DNA from: Chlorocebus sabaeus
Taxonomy: Eukaryota; Chordata; Mammalia; Primates; Cercopithecidae
DNA length: 64,000 nt
Direction of reading: 5' to 3'
Assembly: GCF_047675955.1 (NCBI RefSeq)
Contig: NC_132914.1
Span: 42,929,521-42,993,520 of the forward strand
Made by a program: the position numbers and the translations under genes
Part shown: piece by piece, positions 53,561-64,000 of the stretch
How positions within the stretch are numbered: position 1 is the stretch's first letter
Layout: the number at the start of each line of letters is the position of its first letter
The notes under the pieces: model-generated
Database searches by the model: none
Told to the model about the DNA's origin: nothing
The model's input: only the letters and a program-made list of their open reading frames with translations

Positions 53561-54064
53561 ACTGAGACAATATGTAAATGGACGATGGCCAGACCGTATG
53601 TAAAAGCAGAACTCTACCTACACCCTGCCCCTGCTATCTGCAATAGTCACCCCAGGGAGCCAGCCTGCAGTAGGTTATACTAACAGAAAGTCAGAGTGCT
53701 CTCTCCAGTTACAATCCAGGAAACTAAAGAATAACTTCTGTAACAATTGGCCCAATATTACCAGGACCTGATGCATAACTGACAGCTTCCCTAATTTTGG
53801 TCCCTGCTCATACCTTAGGACCAACCAGAGAAAGCCAAATATGCCCTGCTAATCATCACATAGGATATCCGCTTCTAGTTAGCTACCTACAGCTTCCCAC
53901 ATCAGCGGCCTCCAATCAGGCGTAGCAGAAGCCTTCCCACTCTTTCTGCCTGCCTTTGAGTCTTTGTCAAAACATGAGTGACAGTGGATGACTCCCTTTG
54001 CTATAGCAAATACTCTGAATAAATAGCCTTTCCTTCTCATGTGGATGGTCTTTGCTTATTTCCA
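53561..54064 (+). mobile_element. LTR-like element, copy A (solo)
   Basis: This 504-bp unit is flanked by CATT at 53557-53560 and 54065-54068, a 4-bp TSD. It contains ATATGTAAATGG near the start, a CCAATCAGG box at about 53914 and AATAAA at 54018-54023, 40-odd bases before its TTTCCA end. That is the layout expected of a retroviral LTR. A homologous copy lies at 56572-57077. I cannot name the family. It encodes nothing. Confidence 0.75.
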
Positions 54065-54068
54065 CATT

Positions 54069-56516
54069 ATGATCAATACAATGGCAGTGGATGTTTGCTG
54101 GGCAGTCGGACAAATACTCGAGTGCGTTACTTTGCCAAACTCCTGCCCTTGGATCATACTGGGGTTGGTCAGGAGGGAGGTTGGTCATGATGACAGATAA
54201 ATCCTGGAGAAATGTAGATTGGATCACTGGGAATGAAGCTGTGAACCCAACACGATGAGTTTTGCCATTGATAAGCAATGGGGAACCTGTGGAGAACTTC
54301 AGAACGGAATGCTGTAGGCAAGAATGTGATCTTTGTCCCTGGTGCGGACTCATCTGCCTTCTCTCCTAAGCTCTCTTTTCTGATGTGCTCTTTGAGCCTC
54401 CTCACCTTAAGATTCAAGGAGTTTGGCGGCAGTTCTCACAATAGGGAGGCTGCCTTGCAGCATTCCTGAGGGGAGAAGAAGAATGGACCCCACCCAGAGC
54501 CTTCGGATTCCATGGAGCATTCAAGCATAAATGAAGGGGAAATCCTAGAAAAACCTGCTGTGGCTGTGACAGTTTCATTTTACTTGGGGAGATGTTTTCC
54601 TTTGGTTATGAAACAGATTTTACAAATGCTCTTAACAGCATTTCCATTTCCCAGCAGAAAACACAGATAAGGCAGGTGGCCCTTTAAACCCCTTGCCTCA
54701 TTCCTGAAAACAGTTCAGCACATGGGATCCTTTGCAATGGTGGAATGATTTTTGTCACTTTACCTACTGGAAGATACCCCTGAGATCGGTCCTACCCTTC
54801 ATTTCTCATCATTTCACCTGTTTTTGGTCATAATCAAACCTAGTTCTTCTAATTAGAACCACTTCACACCCCAACTCAAGCAAGTAGACCGCGATTCCTA
54901 ATGTTGTTCAGGGTGGATACGCACATTTATGTTACAAAATACCCTGCCATTACTTTCTTGTCATTGTCGCTTGAGGTGAGTCAGAGTGATAAATTGCTGT
55001 CAGTCACCTAAGAGGAAGCTGCAGGTAAGAGGCCCTGCTCTGTGGTACAGAACAAGCTACAGCCCTGGGAACAAGCGATAGCACTGGCCGCAACAAAATT
55101 CCCGGACTGACCCCACCACTGGGCCTTTTCTCCCCTACTTTGTCTTTAAATCAAATCAAATTTTACCTTCACATATTTTGGTTCCTTTGGGACAATCAAT
55201 ATTCACTATTGCAGGGCTCTAGCTTCAAGATCACAATCTTACAGCAACCCTTTTCCCAGGACTGGGATAGAAGAGGAAGGAGGGAGGCAGTGCAAAGAAT
55301 CCAGGGAAATAAAAGTCAATTAAACAAAGGGGGAAATCTCTCTGGAGACTCCAACAATTAACAGAAGGCTCCTTGGCCCTCATTTCTGGCTCTGTGGAAA
55401 ACCTCTGGGTATAACTAAGAAAAAACATTCCATTTCGATTGCTCCCCAAAAGACTGAAAAGCAAACATATTGTTTAAATTGCTCTTTTCTATTGGTGATG
55501 GTGGGGCAAATACAACCCCAGGAGCTCTCATGGAACCCCAGAGAGAACTATCACATTCACACTCACCCTTCATTAATAATGAGGCAGGTTAATGCGTTCT
55601 TGAGACCTCTTCTTCAGTCTCCTTCATAAGGTTAAATCATTGCATTACCTTCCTCATTTTGATTTGGAAAATGCACTGAAAGCCTAGAATAGAACTTTTT
55701 TTCCCAGACAATAGTCTTCCATATCATCTCTTAAAGCTCTGTTACCTGTTCAATGTGAACAGTGTAATTCCTAATACGTGATTATGGCACTCCCTATTAT
55801 AAAAGGAATGGATCCCTGGATGTCTCTTCAGAGCTTTTTCCCTAGGTTTTCCTATTGTATTCAGGGCTCCAACCCTTGGCAGTTTGTCAGCCTGGATAAT
55901 TCCACAATATTATATTATTGTCTTCCAAAGCTTGTCTTTCTTAACATATCCAGTCATGGGCAACTAATTGCTTACTATGAATTCCCCCACTTTAGCTGCT
56001 GCACCTAATAGTAAAAAAGTGGGCATACCAGTGTCCTGCTCATAACCACCCCTCAGTGCAGCCCAGTTTCTGCCTGGATGACCAGTCTGTTACAAACATA
56101 TCTTGGTGTCAGTCCTCCAAACAGTTTCTTAGGAACTCTTTGACCAGGCCATGCTACCCAAACTAAACCACATCTTTGTCATCTGTGAACCAGAGCCTGG
56201 TGCAAATGTATTCCCCTTCCTTCCCACCTACCCTGCATATTGTAAATGATGAGAAGGAAAGGAAACTTTGGGGTAAAAACTGAAGGTTTTAATCTTCTAA
56301 GAATAACTATCTTAAGCATATAGTTAGCATCACCAAAAATATGCCATGTTTTAAATAGGGTGGACAAGTACATTTAGAGTACAACACAAACTCACTGAAA
56401 AGAAAAAAAATGATGAAGGCAAGGTCTGGGGCAAAGACAGCATTGATGGTTGTTTTACCTGGGTTCAAGGCAGCCTGCCTGTGATACGGGAAAGGACATA
56501 AGATTTAGAAATAGAG
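54069..56516. other. Intergenic block, unassigned
   Basis: About 2.4 kb lies between the two LTR-like copies. No retroviral gag, pol or env protein is readable. The ORF at 55778-56008 has no recognisable family. Flank analysis shows the two LTR-like copies are separate insertions, so this is not a proviral interior. Confidence 0.45.
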
Positions 56517-57135
56517 GACCTTGATTCAAGTCCTGGATCTGCCACTTGCTAGCTTCATAAATTTTAGCAAGAAACTGAATATATAAATGGACAATGGCCA
56601 GAGCATATATAAAAACAGAACACCAATCCTCAGCCGCAGCAACCTGCCCAGAAAACTAACCCCTTTATCTACAATCAGCCCAGAAAGCCAGCCTACTGCA
56701 AGTCAGACTTGTAGGGGGTCAGAATGCTATGTCTAGTGACAATCCAGGAAGCTAAACACCTCTGTGACAACTGGCGCAATATGACCAGGAATTGATGAAT
56801 AACAGCTTCCCTAATGCCGGTTCCTGCTTGCACCCTAGGACCAACCAGAGAAAGCCAAATATGCTCCCCTAACCATAACATAGAATGCCCACTTCTGATT
56901 AGCTGCCTACAGCTTCCCCATGCCAGCAGCCACCAATCAGGGCATAGCTGAAGCCTTCCTACTCCTCTGCCTGTCTTTGAGTCTCTTTCAAAACACAAGT
57001 GACAGTAGCTGACTCCCTTGCCATAGCAAGCTCTGAATAGCCTTTGCTTGTTCTCATTTGGCTGATCTTTGTTTCCACAAGGGTATTTAACCTCTCTAGC
57101 CTCTAACTTCCTAATCCATAACAATGAAGCTAGTT
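56517..57135 (+). repeat. MIR SINE split by the LTR-like element
   Basis: The 5' part, GATTCAAGTCCTGGATCTGCC then ACTTGCTAGC and AGCAAG, ends at 56571. The MIR resumes at 57078 with CAAGGGTATTTAACCTCTC then TAGCCTCTAACTTCC. Removing the insert restores a continuous MIR. Confidence 0.85.
56572..57077 (+). mobile_element. LTR-like element, copy B (solo, inside a MIR)
   Basis: This 506-bp homologue of 53561-54064 is in the same orientation and is flanked by CAAG at 56568-56571 and 57078-57081. It contains ATATATAAATGG, ACCAATCAGG and a TTTCCA end. The AATAAA of copy A is lost here by a small deletion (CTCTGAATAGCC). Confidence 0.78.
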
Positions 57136-57361
57136 TCCACCACTTGGCGTCATTATGAAGTCCCTAATGTCTATGCTTCTCACGCTGGATTCAGGATGTA
57201 TAAGAAACCACAGGATCAACATGAGCAATCCTCTTGGAGGTGAGTGTTTCAATGATTAAAGGAGAAATGGTCATATTAAAACAAACACAGATATATTTTG
57301 AAATTGCATGCAAAATTCAGATGAATGTTTAATATAAAATAACAACCTTTAAATAAATTCT

Positions 57362-57645
57362 GGCTGGGCATCGTGGCTCACATCTGTAATCCCAGCACTT
57401 TGGGAGGCTGAGGCTGGTGGATCGTCTGAGGTCAGGAGCTAATGACCAGCCTGGCCAAAATGATGAAACCCTGTCTCTACTAAAAATACAAAAAATTAGC
57501 CACGTGTGGTGGCGGGCACCTGTAATCTTGGCTACTAGGGAGGCTGAGGCAGGAGAATCGCTTGAACCTGGGAGGCAGAGGTTGCTGTGAGCTGAGATTG
57601 CACCACAAGAGTGAAACTCTGTCCAAAAAAAAAAGAAAAGAAGAA
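57362..57645 (+). repeat. Alu element, sense
   Basis: This is an Alu from GGCTGGGCATCGTGGCTC to an A/G-rich tail. The right arm has a short deletion before GCACCACAAGAGTG. Probable TSD AAATTC. Confidence 0.93.
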
Positions 57646-57788
57646 AGAAATTCCACACTTAGAGTAAGCTGCTTCATCTAGGCCCCAGGGTTATACCTTT
57701 ACCTTCCTCTGTCTTCAGTGAAACCTGTGTGGGAAACACTGACAAGGTTGACATATGTTGAAAGCACCTTGTCAGCCATGAGATTCTA

Positions 57789-58567
57789 GAACGGTGTTCT
57801 CAAAGTGTGGTCTAGATTCCCCTGGGAGGGTCTAAGGCCTTTTCAAGAGGTCCACAAAGGCAAAACTATTTTCCTAATAACACAGAGACATGATTTGTCT
57901 TTTTCACTGTCATTCTCTCACCAGCATAGAGTGGAGTTTCCAGACGCCCCTGACGTGGAACATGGGCAAAGACTGAATGCAGGAGCAGGTGTGAGCATCG
58001 AACTGCTTGCTATTAAGCCAGACATTAAAAATATAAAACAATGCCACTCTTCTCACTAGATTATTTTGAAAAGTACATTCTTTTTCATTACATTTTATGT
58101 TTTACATGCAATGGGCTTATTCTTATTTTAAAATTAATTTTTTTAATGTTCTGTTTTCATTTCTAATACAGTAAATATTCGTAAGTATGATTCACACAAA
58201 CAAAGGTTTTTGTGGGCTCTCAAAACTTTTTTTTTTTTGAGAGATGGAGTCTCGCTCTGTCGCCCAGGCTGGAGTGCAGTGGCGTAATCTCGGCTCACTG
58301 CAATCTCTGCCTCCCGGGTTCTAGCAATTCTCCTGCCTCAGCCTCCCTAGTAGCTGGGATTACAGGTGCACACCGCCACACCTAGCTAATGTTTTATATT
58401 TTTGGTAGAGACGGGGTTTACCGTGTTGCCCAGGCTGGTCTCAAACTTCTGAGCTCAGGCAATCCACCCGCCTTGGCCTCCCAAAGTATTAGAATTACAG
58501 GTGTGAGCCACGGCACCCAACCTCAAAACTTTTTAAGAGTGTAAAATAGTTCTGAGAACTACTGCTT
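57789..58567 (+). repeat. hAT-like DNA transposon split by an Alu
   Basis: The left end, GGTGTTCTCAAAGTGTGGTC, and right end, AGTTCTGAGAACTACTGC, are inverted relatives. The interior has AAAACTATTTTCCTAATAAC and ATTAAGCCAGACATTAAAAA, phrases of an old Charlie-group repeat. The element resumes after the Alu at 58522. Confidence 0.75.
58232..58521 (-). repeat. Alu element, antisense, inside the hAT-like element
   Basis: This is a full-length inverted Alu. TSD CTCAAAACTTTTT lies at 58219-58231 and again from 58522. Confidence 0.95.
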
Positions 58568-58892
58568 TACAAAAATTTGGACCAGAGCCAATCATGGCAT
58601 TTACATTTAAGTTGGCTAGTAAAACTTCCAGCATGAGGGTAGTAAAAAAGACCAGTGCAGTCTTTCCACTCTCTATGCATGTGAAATCCATTTTCTGGTC
58701 AATGCCAAACTCTAGTAAAGCTCTGTCTCTGATGTAAGATCTGTGCTGGTGCTTCTGCTCAGGCAAGCTGCCTCATCCTGCCCAATGCCCACTGAGCTCT
58801 CGGTCTTCCTCATTTCCCAGTTGTCCGTCCTGGGCTACATAGTGTGATAAGGCCTGCTGTGGTTTCTTTTGTGTATCCTACCACATTCAGCA

Positions 58893-58923
<31 letters not shown>

Positions 58924-58942
58924 TATACACACATATATATAT
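58893..58942 (+). repeat. (TG)n/(TA)n compound microsatellite
   Basis: About 12 TG units are followed by ATATATACACACATATATATAT. Confidence 0.95.
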
Positions 58943-59004
58943 TTCATTCCAAGCTGTTTCTCCTGGAAATCCTGGAGTCCCCGAAAAGGAAATGTGATCA
59001 GCAA

Positions 59005-59363
59005 TACAGATTGAGCATCCCTAATCCAAAAATCTGAAATCCAAAATGCTCCAAAATAAGAAACTTTTTGAGCACCAATGTGATGCCATGAATGGAAAAT
59101 TCCACATCTGGCTTGATGTGGCAGGTCACAGTCAAAATGCAGGCACCATATACACACTTTGTTCAGCATCCCCAAAAGAAAATAAAATTACCTTCGGGCT
59201 ATGTGTATCAGTTGTATGTGAAATACAAATTTTGTGTTTAGACCTGGACCCCTTCCCCAAGATATCCCATTATGTATATGTAAATATTTCAAAATTCAAA
59301 AAAATCTGTAATTTTTAACACTTCTGGTCCCAAGGATATCAAATAAGGGATATTCAACTTGTA
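59005..59363 (+). repeat. MER2 (Tigger-related) non-autonomous DNA transposon
   Basis: Terminal inverted repeats TACAGATTGAGCATCCCT (59005-59022) and the complement of AGGGATATTCAACTTGTA (59346-59363) match at 15 of 18 bases. The interior phrases, AATCTGAAATCCAAAATGCTCC and CTTTTTGAGCACCAATGTGATG, are typical of MER2. Confidence 0.88.
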
Positions 59364-60285
59364 GTAGTGTGACTAGTGCGCAAAAAGTGATCACAACTAT
59401 AAATCCTGGTGTCATCTAGAGGCCCATTGCAAAAACATGACCCTATTGATCCTGTAAGCCATATGCAGGGAGTAATTCCATTAACGATATTTCTTTCAAA
59501 CACGGAAGACTGTGTATTTATTCAGTATTTATAGCACACCTGGAAGAGAGATGTTCAATAAATACTTGTTGAATTAATGAATAAATGCCTCATCTGCCCT
59601 GATAATAGATTTTCTAGCCAAAAGATTTAGGAAGTATATCCAGGAAAGTAGCATAATGTTAAAATAAGAATGACAGTTGATTGCTCAAGACACCAAATCA
59701 AGATGGGTAAAGCTTGGTTTGGAACAATGGCTGAGTAGTCAGAAGTCCTGATGGTGAGCTGTGAGGACTGTGAGGAAGCGTCACCGGTGTGTCTTAAGTA
59801 TAGATGCTGCTACTTCTCCAGCCACCAGCCCACCACTGAAGTGAGTCACAGTCCGGGATGCAGTTAAATAGCCTACTAAAGTGGGCTGATGCCAGTGCTT
59901 AATCACAGGTCACAGAGAGGCCAATGCAAAAGGCCAATGAAATGGATCTGGGACTCTGAATTTCTCAATCCCCATATCAAAACACTACATTGAACAAACT
60001 CCCAAACTCATCTGCGGTGTGGTTCTCATGGACTAATTCCCATCTGGTCTGTCCAATTGGAGACAAACCTAAGCAGGAGGCAAATCAAACAAGGCTATCA
60101 TGATATTGATGCCCTGTTACTCCTTGTCCATGGGAGAATGGTAAAAGGGAGTCTGTCTGGACATGAGGGCATTTGAATTTGGACCTTTAAACAAATTCTC
60201 AAAAGGTAAATACTGACTCTCATTTTCATTCAGCTTACCTGAAGACAATAATTACCAGAGTATTCAAGATATGATTTAATTGCTT
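59364..60285. other. Intergenic DNA, nothing clear
   Basis: About 59500-59590 resembles an L2/MIR tail (GTTCAATAAATACTTGTTGAA). Nothing else was recognised. Confidence 0.4.
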
Positions 60286-60382
60286 CTTTTTTTTTTTTTT
60301 TTTTTTGAGACAGCATCTTGCTCTGTTGCCCAGGCTGGGGCACAGTGGCATGATCTTGGCTAACTGCAATCTCTGCCTCCCA
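60286..60382 (-). repeat. Short Alu fragment, antisense
   Basis: A T run is followed by GAGACAGCATCTTGCTCTG and ends at CTGCCTCCCAG. Only about 100 bp of the 3' part survived or was inserted. Confidence 0.88.
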
Positions 60383-60499
60383 GTTGACTGCTATATGTGT
60401 TATAAGTTTATCTATGAAATTAGATTTTTGGAACAACTAACTTCTGACTTTACTGACTCCATTATATATTTTATATTTCAATAATATCTTTTTTATTTT

Positions 60500-61076
60500 C
60501 TGTTACTTTATTTTTCCTTCTACTTTCTTTGGGGCCAACTCCATGTTTTCCTTTATCGAATTTCTTAAGTTAGATTTATTCAATAATTCATTCAACAAAT
60601 ATTTGTGTGTCTATTATGTGGCCAGCATTGTTTTATGTGCTCAAGATAGGGTAGTATTGTTTGGCTCATTAATTTTTCAATGTTGGCATTTAAGACCATT
60701 AATTTTCCTCTAAAACCTACTTTAGCTGCACCCTACAAGCTTTTATATGTAGAGTTTTTTGTTGTTGCTATTATTAAAAGTATTTTAGAATTTTCCTTCT
60801 TTTGCTTTTCAATCTGCAATGCCTTCATGCCATTTTGATTTTTAAAAGGTAATTTAATTGAGCCTAATTTTTTTTACCTAATAGTTGCTTTGTTGTGTGA
60901 TTTGAATTTTGTAAGACAGTCCTTATATTATCAAGTCTAACCTTAAATGCATTAAAGCAAGAAAAGTTTCTGTATACTGTAACACTGATTTTTTGACATT
61001 TATTGAGGCTTGAGTTTTGAACTGCCATATCATCTGTTTTTGCAAAGATTTCATGTGTGCTTAAGAATATATTTCT
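60500..61076 (-). repeat. Old L1M ORF2 fragment, antisense
   Basis: AGACCATTAATTTTCCTCTAAAACC, CTTTAGCTGCACCCTACAAGC and GGTAATTTAATTGAGCC are minus-strand L1 ORF2 phrases. Confidence 0.75.
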
Positions 61077-61149
61077 TGAGGACATCGGCAAGATGATAGG
61101 ATAGGAAGTCCCAGGCATTTATTTATTTATTTACTTACTTACTTACTTG

Positions 61150-61300
61150 CTTTTTGAGACAGAGTCTTACTCTGTCACCCAGGCTGAAGTGCAATGGCAT
61201 GATCTCAGCTCACTGAACTTCCACCTCCCAGGTTCAAGCAATTCTCCTGCCTCAGCCTCCTGAGTAGCTGGGATTACAGGCATGTGCCACCATGACGGGC

Positions 61301-61343
<43 letters not shown>

Positions 61344-61462
61344 TAGAGACAGGGTTTCACCATGTTGGCCAGGCTGGTCTCAAACTCCTGACCTCAGATG
61401 ATCTGCCTGGCTTGGCCTCGCAAAGTGCTAGTATTGCAGGTGTGAGCCACTGCACATGGCCA
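61150..61462 (-). repeat. Alu element, antisense, with a 37-T internal run
   Basis: This is an inverted Alu preceded by (ATTT)n/(ACTT)n at 61116-61150. The stretch that normally reads AATTTTTGTATTTTTAG is replaced by 37 T at 61305-61341. Confidence 0.93.
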
Positions 61463-61572
61463 GACTCTCATTCTTCCAAGGAAATATATAATAAACAACT
61501 AATGACTAAAATAGTTTTATAGGAGCCCTGGAGACCGAAGATCTGCAGCAAACAAGTAAATGCCCAATCAGA

Positions 61573-61612
61573 AAAAAAAAGAAAAGAAAAAGAAAAAAGA
61601 AAAAAAAAAAGC
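61573..61612 (+). repeat. A-rich simple repeat
   Basis: Runs of A are separated by single G. No associated element is seen on either side beyond the host L1. Confidence 0.85.
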
Positions 61613-62790
61613 CATACTCAAAATGGCAGTAATATTGTGGCATTTTAGCTCATCCTGGCCCTACCCTCTCTCTGGCATGGCATTGTTGGGAAGAAGTGGC
61701 CCATTTTCTGGTTCCCTCTTGCAGGATGAAAGGAAAATTGTGAAACTTGTTTGCAATATTCTGACCTCTCTGTGGGCTGACCACGGAAATGATTTCTGTA
61801 TAATCTGAGCCAGAGTTCAGACAGAAATCCCAGCATCATTTGGATACCAGGTTGGAAGACATTGCTGGCCGCGGTGGGTACCATGGCATGTGAAGACTGC
61901 AGGGGAACTTGTGACTCATGAACTTCCGGAGATAAGACATTGCAGAAAGAATAATGCAAGAGTTCCAGGCCCTGAGAAGAAGCAGGGATGAGATTTTTAA
62001 GGAAATTAAGACAGTTAAAAGCAGCTGTATATATAGGAGAATGAAGTTGGGGTGGGAGGCAAGCATGCAAACAGACCCAGAGAATATGCTCGCTGACGCA
62101 AGACCTGAGAACTTAAGCCTTCACGCTGGTCTTATGAGAAGGTATACCATCTCCTTCACAGAGACAGTCAGCAAAGACTAGGAAAGGTGGCGGTTTTTCA
62201 AATGTCTAATTTTCAACAAAAGCAAAAGCACAAGTCATACAGAGAAACAGAAATATGACTCATTCAAAGGAAAAGAAATTTCCAAAACCAACCCTAAAGA
62301 AATACAGGCTTTGGACTTGCTAGACAAAGACTTTAAAACAACTGTCACAAATAAATTCAAATAGAAATTTTTTAAATAACCAGACAAATTCTGGAGCTGC
62401 AAAACAAACACTGAATTGAGAAAATATTAGAAGGGTTCATCAGCAAATAAAAACAGGAAGAAGAAAGAATCAGCAAACCTGAAAACAGGTTATTTGAAAT
62501 TATGAAGCCTGAGTAGCAAAAGAAAAAAGAAGAAAGTGAATGGAGCCTAAGGGACTATGGGCTACCATCAAGCCAACCAAAATGTACATTAAAGGAATCT
62601 CAGGAGAATAGAAAGAAAGAGGTAGGGAGTTTATTTGAAGAAATAATGGGCAAAAGCTTCCCAAATTTGATTTGAGGAAATACATAGATATACAAGAAGC
62701 TGAACAAGCTCCAAGTAGAATAAAACCAAAGAAAACAACACTGAGACACATTATAATCAAGCTATCAAAAGGCAAAGACAGATTCTTGAA

Positions 62791-63157
62791 GGATGACTAC
62801 CAGAAGCTGGGAAAGGAGGTAGGGAATTGGGGGAGAAGTGGGGATGGTTAATGAGTACAAAAAGTACTTAGAAAGAATGAATAAGACCTAGCATTTGATA
62901 GCACAATCGGTTGGCTATAGTCAATAATTGTACATTTAAAAATAACTAAGAGTATAATTTGATTGTTTGTAATACAAAGGATAAATGCTTGAAGTGACAG
63001 ATCCCCCTTTTGCCCTGATATGATTATCACACGTTGTATACCTGTATCAAAATATCCCCAAATACCCAAATATCCCATATATCACATATATATATATTAT
63101 ATATATATATATATCTACTATGTACCCACAAAAATTTTAAAAGAAAATGTTTAAAAG
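62791..63157 (+). mobile_element. 5'-truncated L1 3' end nested in the older L1
   Basis: The text, GGTTAATGAGTACAAAAAGTAC, ATAGTCAATAATTGTACATTT and CTACTATGTACCCACAAAAATT, is an L1MA/L1PB-type 3'UTR. A perfect 11-bp TSD AGATTCTTGAA lies at 62780-62790 and 63158-63168. An (AT)n at 63085-63114 lies near its end. Confidence 0.9.
63085..63114 (+). repeat. (AT)n microsatellite in L1 3'UTR
   Basis: About 14 AT units with one ATT break. Confidence 0.9.
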
Positions 63158-63618
63158 AGATTCTTGAAAGCAGCAAGAAAAAAGCAAATTGTCATATACA
63201 AGGGATCCTCAATAAGATTATCAGATTTCTCAGCAGAAACCATGCAAGCCAAAAGGCAGTAGGATGATATATTTAAAGTGTTGAAAGAGAAAAAAACTTC
63301 ACCAATAATTCTATATCTGACAAAACTATTCTTCAAAAAATGTGAGAGAAATTAAGAAATTTCCAGAAAAGCAAATAAGAAAATTTATTTCCACCAGACC
63401 TGCCCCACAAGAAATGCTACAGTGATTTCTTCAAGTTTAAATGAAAGCATACTAGACAGTAATTCAAAACCACATAAAAATATAAAGTTCCTTGGTAAAC
63501 ACATGAACAAATACCAAAACCAGTATTATAATTTTGGTTTATAATTTCACTTTTTCTTCCTTTACAGGATATAAAAGCAAAAGCATAAAAAATAAATCTA
63601 CATTAATGCTACACAATA

Positions 63619-63889
63619 GGTCTGGGCACAGTGGCTCACACCTGTAATCCCAGCACTTTGGGAAGCCAAGGCAGATGAATCACTTGAGTCCAGGAGTTTG
63701 AGACCAGCCTGGACAACACAGTGAAACCCTGTCTCTAAATACAAAAATAATGATCATCATCATCAGCAGCAGCTAGATGTGGAGACTGAAGAGGGGGGAT
63801 TGCTTGAGCCTGGGAGGTGGAGGTTACACTGAGCCAAGATCTAACCCCTCCACTCCAGGTGGGCAGCAGAGAGAGACTATCTCAAAAAA
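63619..63889 (+). repeat. Alu element, sense
   Basis: This is an Alu from TCTGGGCACAGTGGCTCAC to an A tail. Between its arms the text is replaced by ATGATCATCATCATCAGCAGCAGC, a small trinucleotide expansion. Confidence 0.92.
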
Positions 63890-64000
63890 AAAATTTAAAT
63901 GTTATGTGTTAGGTTAATAACATAAAGGAGGTATATCTCTAAAAGAGTAACATTTTTATATGCAACTTAAGTTGGTATCAGTTTAAAACATAGTGTTACA

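Larger units (their letters stand above)
61077..63613 (+). repeat. L1 element (5'UTR and ORF1 region), sense, with nested insertions
   Basis: It begins near GAGGACATCGGCAAGATG, a primate or older L1 5'UTR start, and reads into an ORF1-like A-rich region (62190-62790, 63169-63600; e.g. CAGGCTTTGGACTTGCTAGAC and GCAAGCCAAAAGGCAGTAGG). The reading frame is broken. It is interrupted by an Alu (61150-61462) and a younger L1 3' end (62791-63157). Confidence 0.8.

Noticed and set aside
55778..56008. ORF of 76 codons in intergenic DNA
   Set aside because: No recognisable motif, promoter or neighbour supports it, and its length is within chance for AT-rich DNA.
53561..57077. A provirus with two LTRs and a 2.5-kb interior
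   Set aside because: Each LTR-like copy has its own TSD, copy B splits a MIR cleanly, and no retroviral protein is readable between them.
58893..58942. TG/TA repeat as a possible regulatory Z-DNA site
   Set aside because: A simple microsatellite in intergenic DNA with no nearby promoter. Nothing beyond its presence supports a role.
1..64000. CRISPR arrays, tRNA or rRNA genes, microbial operons
   Set aside because: None found. The repeats are dispersed primate elements and the only gene is a spliced mammalian one.

Overview
The window is nuclear DNA from a catarrhine primate, most likely an Old World monkey. It is about one third interspersed repeats: some twenty Alu copies, a primate-specific L1PA element, and older L1, L2, MIR, MaLR, Tigger and hAT-Charlie fragments. 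The Old World monkey call rests on one young antisense AluY at 40671-40968. It carries sequence variants that I associate with cercopithecoid AluYR-type subfamilies, and its target-site duplication (TSD) is perfect.

The only protein-coding gene I can support is the 3' half of ANO6 (TMEM16F), a Ca2+-activated phospholipid scramblase and ion channel. It lies on the + strand. Ten exons join in frame, with consistent splice phases, from 8273 to a TAA at 50074-50076, giving 522 residues. That corresponds to about residue 389 to the C-terminus of a roughly 910-residue protein, which I take as exons 11-20. The 3'UTR is about 3 kb and ends near 53055 after an AATAAA at 53032-53037. The Ca2+-site residues and the scramblase gate residues I know from the family are all present. 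All introns seen completely are GT-AG except the one after exon 18, which is GC-AG.

Layout: 1-8272 is the end of intron 10, with an Alu, a near-complete Tigger1 in antisense, L2 and a solo MaLR LTR. 8273-10612 holds exons 11-12. 10613-21841 is intron 12, with two Alus and a 6.1 kb L1PA with broken ORFs. 21842-23568 holds exons 13-15 close together. 23569-36727 carries exon 16 in repeat-sprinkled intron. 36728-43402 holds exons 17-19 with a dense Alu cluster around exon 18. 43403-49869 is intron 19, made mostly of old L1 and L2 with Alus. 49870-53055 is the terminal exon.

From 53056 to 64000 is intergenic DNA. It holds two independent copies of a roughly 505-bp LTR-like repeat, a hAT-like element split by an Alu, a MER2 copy, and an L1 built up by nested insertions.

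I see no novel multi-gene system here. The points most worth a second look are the GC-AG intron beside an inverted Alu pair, the frame arithmetic of exons 13 and 18-19, and the paired LTR-like insertions downstream of the gene.
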